A DNA stretch of 64,000 bases. Origin: Actinophytocola oryzae. Its GTDB lineage: Bacteria > Actinomycetota > Actinomycetes > Mycobacteriales > Pseudonocardiaceae. The DNA lies in assembly GCF_004364325.1 (NCBI RefSeq), contig NZ_SOCP01000002.1, forward strand, positions 372,001-436,000. The letters run 5' to 3'. The notes under the pieces are model-generated. The model was not told the origin of the DNA. It did not search any database and worked only from the letters and a program-made list of their open reading frames with translations. The position numbers and the translations under genes were made by a program. Of this stretch, positions 63,401 to 64,000 are shown in pieces; within the stretch, counting starts at the first letter, position 1; each line of letters begins with the position of its first letter.

Positions 63401-63621
63401 AACTGCTGCCCGACAACGACTTCGGCCGGGAGGACAGCTTCTTCGCCGTCGGTGGCACGTCGCTGACACTGACCAGGCTGCACGAACGGCTGGACACCCA
63501 CCACCCGGGCGCGCTCAAGCTCGTCGACCTGTTCCGCCTGAACACGGTCGCCGCGATCGCCGTGGCCCTGGCCGGTGCCGGCACGCCGGCGGAGACCGCC
63601 GCCGTCAGCATCCGATTCTGA
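57469..63621 (+). CDS. Two-module NRPS: C-A-PCP-C-A-PCP
   Basis: 2050 residues. C1 carries HHIVTDG at 128-134. A1 has YTSGSTGRPKG near 591 and LYGPSED. PCP1 has LGGHSL with Ser966. C2 carries HHVVADA at 1166-1172, where Ala replaces the final Gly. A2 has YTSGSTGTPKG near 1614 and AYGPTEA. PCP2 has VGGTSL with Ser1998. By alignment to the gramicidin synthetase Phe pocket, A1 reads D-L-F-T-N-A-L-T-Y-K (tentatively a small residue such as alanine). A2 reads D-A-W-T-V-A-A-V-C-K, a phenylalanine-type code. There is no epimerase, methyltransferase or thioesterase, so the chain passes on, probably to the PKS at 63635. It starts with a C domain, so an acyl or upstream peptidyl donor is needed. GTG at 57469 follows GAGGAC. 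Confidence 0.95.
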   Translation: MSEFPASSAQQRMWFLQNRHPDTRAYHVTEAVRLRGPLDTGALEAAVAAMIERYEQLRAVFDHRDGELVQRILPVRCHLARARVARDDVDAWLAAETDRAFDLTAGPLHRATLLELGPDDHVLALSMHHIVTDGWSSRLLFADLGAAYRGEALGEAGNYRTAVARERAWLDSPAYAARLDAAAAALAGAPFALELPTDHPGGAEPARAGTVRVPLPEELTAGVTRRAGELGVTPFMLHAAAYAALLARHTGQDELVVGLPSAGREHPPSSETYGLFVNTVPLRVRLEAGDRWTELVGRVRDAALAAYELAEVPFDRLAARLGGAPVGAMLVVQPDDVPLPDLPGVESSWWFVDNRHTKFDLVLHLDRATAVRPGADEPEHGWYATLEYPADRVEAARASRLVDHYRRLLAALVDDPDTRVTDLDPDTEAERALRLAHHRLAEAPAPLDPVAAFGRLAARRPVMPAVWAGGTAVGYGVLADRVGALHAALLVAGVRPGDLVGVCLRRTPDLVAALLAILRCGAAYVPLDAGYPRDRLAFVAQDAGCVLILTEPATEGVLPAGVAPLLDVRTVPAAAAPPAVAVVPERTAYLIYTSGSTGRPKGVAIPHRALHAFLGWAATQFGPNDLAVVLGSTSICFDLSVFELFLPLATGGSVRLVDDATDLVTTAGPAPTLVNTVPSAMAELLRVDSLPESTRVVNLAGEALPRTLVDLVHAEHDRVRVHNLYGPSEDTTYSTWTEVPRGHAGEPTIGRPVAGTNAYVLDERLDPVPVGVSGELYLGGLGVAQGYLGRPDLTAERFLPDPVTGGRMYRTGDRVRMTESGELRYLGRYDHQIKLRGYRIETGEIESRARTCPGVAQAVVAPKVVGDTTHLVCYWTGAADTDTLRAALAAELPGYMLPTYWVPLAEFPVNANGKTDRARLPEPVREAGDTAPTTGTERVMAELVGQVTKAGEVGADADFFALGGHSLLAMRLMVAVRERLGVEISLADIFAGRTVRALAARVDQELAHRPSLPPLRRRAGSGPAPLSFAQERMWLVEQLRPGTAMLNIGSALRLEHLDRPALHRALRALTDRHEALRLRVDRGEDGRLRQWAVDSRPVPLHEVTAAGQAEVDRLLAEAVATPFDLATEPPARWLLVVPAPRATEESADTEVAVEEPAGAVLALVIHHVVADARSVRLLFDELLAHYGGTPVGDVPVSVLDHAEWQRHLDLSFRRDVDYWRERLAGLPERLPLAFDHPPATAVSYRGARVTRRLPAQAVDVLVAAGGTTPFMTLLTVYQALMSRLSGQDDVVVGTPIANRDQAGAEDLVGCLLNTLALRADLTDRPSFTELLARTTDSCVEAFDHQLAPFELVVAALDAARTVEHTPVFQTMFVLHGEQERGAWSDIPPVATQYDVTLMVHRDERGWYADWDYRTDLFEPETVARFAGAFEALVGQAAAHPDLPLHHLPLCDPDTERRLLSLAGHDAPDVPAPATLPALFAARVAAHPDAPAVRDEDGVLTYRELDVASGGLAAVLLARGVRPDETVAVVLPRSRACVVALLAVARAGAGFLCLDPGLPSARMAWLARDAGAVLQVTNADMADRVDVPAVLVSETTDGPCDADGLTPDHLAYVIYTSGSTGTPKGVLLSHRGLAQLLSLHRDKFAVGPGSQVLQYAPYSFDASVWECVMGVLSGACLHLAPADALLPGAPLAATLAERRITHVTMPPSNLAMLETVPDSLAHLVLAGEACPAELVRRWGGRVHLWNAYGPTEATVCATIQDCAGVPDGQAPTIGTAFPGAEAYVLDAGMNVVPPGVPGELYLGGQGLARGYLNRPELTATAFVPHPCTPGARLYRTGDLARLTATGEIDFLGRADDQVKVRGIRIELGEVERVLVGLDPRVADAAVLVAGSGGDAHLIGFVAAPGDVDPAALREDLAARLPAYLVPAWLSRLDEFPLTGNGKLDRRALAALAGDHRPATRLVAPPRGPVEREVAEIWRELLPDNDFGREDSFFAVGGTSLTLTRLHERLDTHHPGALKLVDLFRLNTVAAIAVALAGAGTPAETAAVSIRF

Positions 63622-63634
63622 GAGGGAGATCGTC

Positions 63635-64000
63635 ATGCCCAGCTCCCCACCCATTGCGATCGTCGGTGTCGCCGCCGCGTTGCCGGGTGCCGGTGACGAC
63701 CTCGCCGCGCTCGCCGAACTGCTCGACGCCCGGCGTGACCTCGTCGCCCCGGTGCCGGCCAACCGCCGTGCGGACGGCGGCCTCGACCAGGCTGCCGCGC
63801 TCGCCGAGTGCGCCCTGCTCGACCGGATCGACGAGTTCGACCACGCCTTCTTCGGGCTCTCCGCCCGTGAGGCCGGCGAGATGGACCCCCAGCAACGCCT
63901 ACTGCTCTCCTTGTCCTGCAAGGCGATCTGGGACTCCGGCCACCCCCTCGCCGCCTTCGCGGGCACCAGGACGGCTGTCGTGTTCGGTGCGGCGAGCGAG
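63635..64000 (+). CDS. Polyketide synthase ketosynthase, N-terminal part (cut by window edge)
   Basis: The first 122 residues of a ketosynthase: IAIVGVAAALPGAGDDLAAL, then DEFDHAFFGLSAREAGEMDP followed by QQRLLLSLSCKAIWDSGH and TRTAVVFGAASE. The usual LLLE.WEA has become LLLSLSCKA, a divergent form. The active-site Cys lies beyond the window. ATG at 63635 follows AGAGGGAG, 13 bases after the NRPS stop. A hybrid NRPS-PKS line is indicated. The remaining domains are not visible. Confidence 0.9.
   Translation, partial: MPSSPPIAIVGVAAALPGAGDDLAALAELLDARRDLVAPVPANRRADGGLDQAAALAECALLDRIDEFDHAFFGLSAREAGEMDPQQRLLLSLSCKAIWDSGHPLAAFAGTRTAVVFGAASE

Overview
This is chromosomal DNA of a high-GC actinomycete. 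Third codon positions are strongly G/C, GTG starts are common, and 4-base start/stop overlaps are frequent. The mix of large NACHT/STAND proteins, NRPS/PKS genes, WYL, TetR and LuxR regulators and DUF1206/DUF3253 genes fits a Pseudonocardiaceae-like genus. That family placement is an inference from content only. No rRNA, tRNA, CRISPR array or insertion sequence was seen.

Region 1 (1-27137) is one catabolic island. It holds acyl-CoA ligases, acyl-CoA dehydrogenases, crotonases, MaoC-like hydratases, short-chain dehydrogenases, a thiolase, two luciferase-like flavin oxidoreductases, a ketosteroid-dehydrogenase-like flavoprotein, an Asp/Glu-racemase-like protein and a carboxymuconolactone-decarboxylase-like protein. 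A complete Dpp/Opp-type ABC importer is included. A TetR regulator lies inside the island. A related inverted-repeat motif built on CGTTTGRT lies in front of nearly every transcription unit, so the island looks like one regulon that imports a carboxylated compound, CoA-activates it and shortens it by beta-oxidation. The substrate cannot be read from the sequence.

Region 2 (27138-36752) starts with gene debris (a DUF4097-like N-terminus joined to a peptidoglycan-binding C-terminus) behind an array of 11-bp-spaced direct repeats. It continues with a membrane NACHT NTPase, a secreted S1 protease and a helix-turn-helix/nSTAND/14-WD40 protein.

Region 3 (36731-43201) is the most novel locus. A 63-residue peptide with ten cysteines in its last 34 residues is followed, in one overlapping operon, by a MauE-like membrane protein, a thioredoxin-like protein, an ABC exporter and an S26 signal peptidase. 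A helix-turn-helix/NB-ARC/TPR regulator diverges from it. It looks like a dedicated system to make, oxidise, export and cleave a disulfide-rich peptide.

Region 4 (43202-53360) is ordinary regulatory and housekeeping content: a LuxR regulator beside a small secreted protein, a two-component system, a TetR gene with two strong palindromic operators facing a saccharopine-dehydrogenase-like gene, DUF1206, WYL/VOC, and DUF3253.

Region 5 (about 54673-64000, running off the end) is the left part of a hybrid NRPS/PKS cluster: formyltransferase, 2-oxoglutarate oxygenase, branched-chain aminotransferase, MbtH-like protein, a two-module NRPS (C-A-PCP-C-A-PCP) and the start of a ketosynthase gene.
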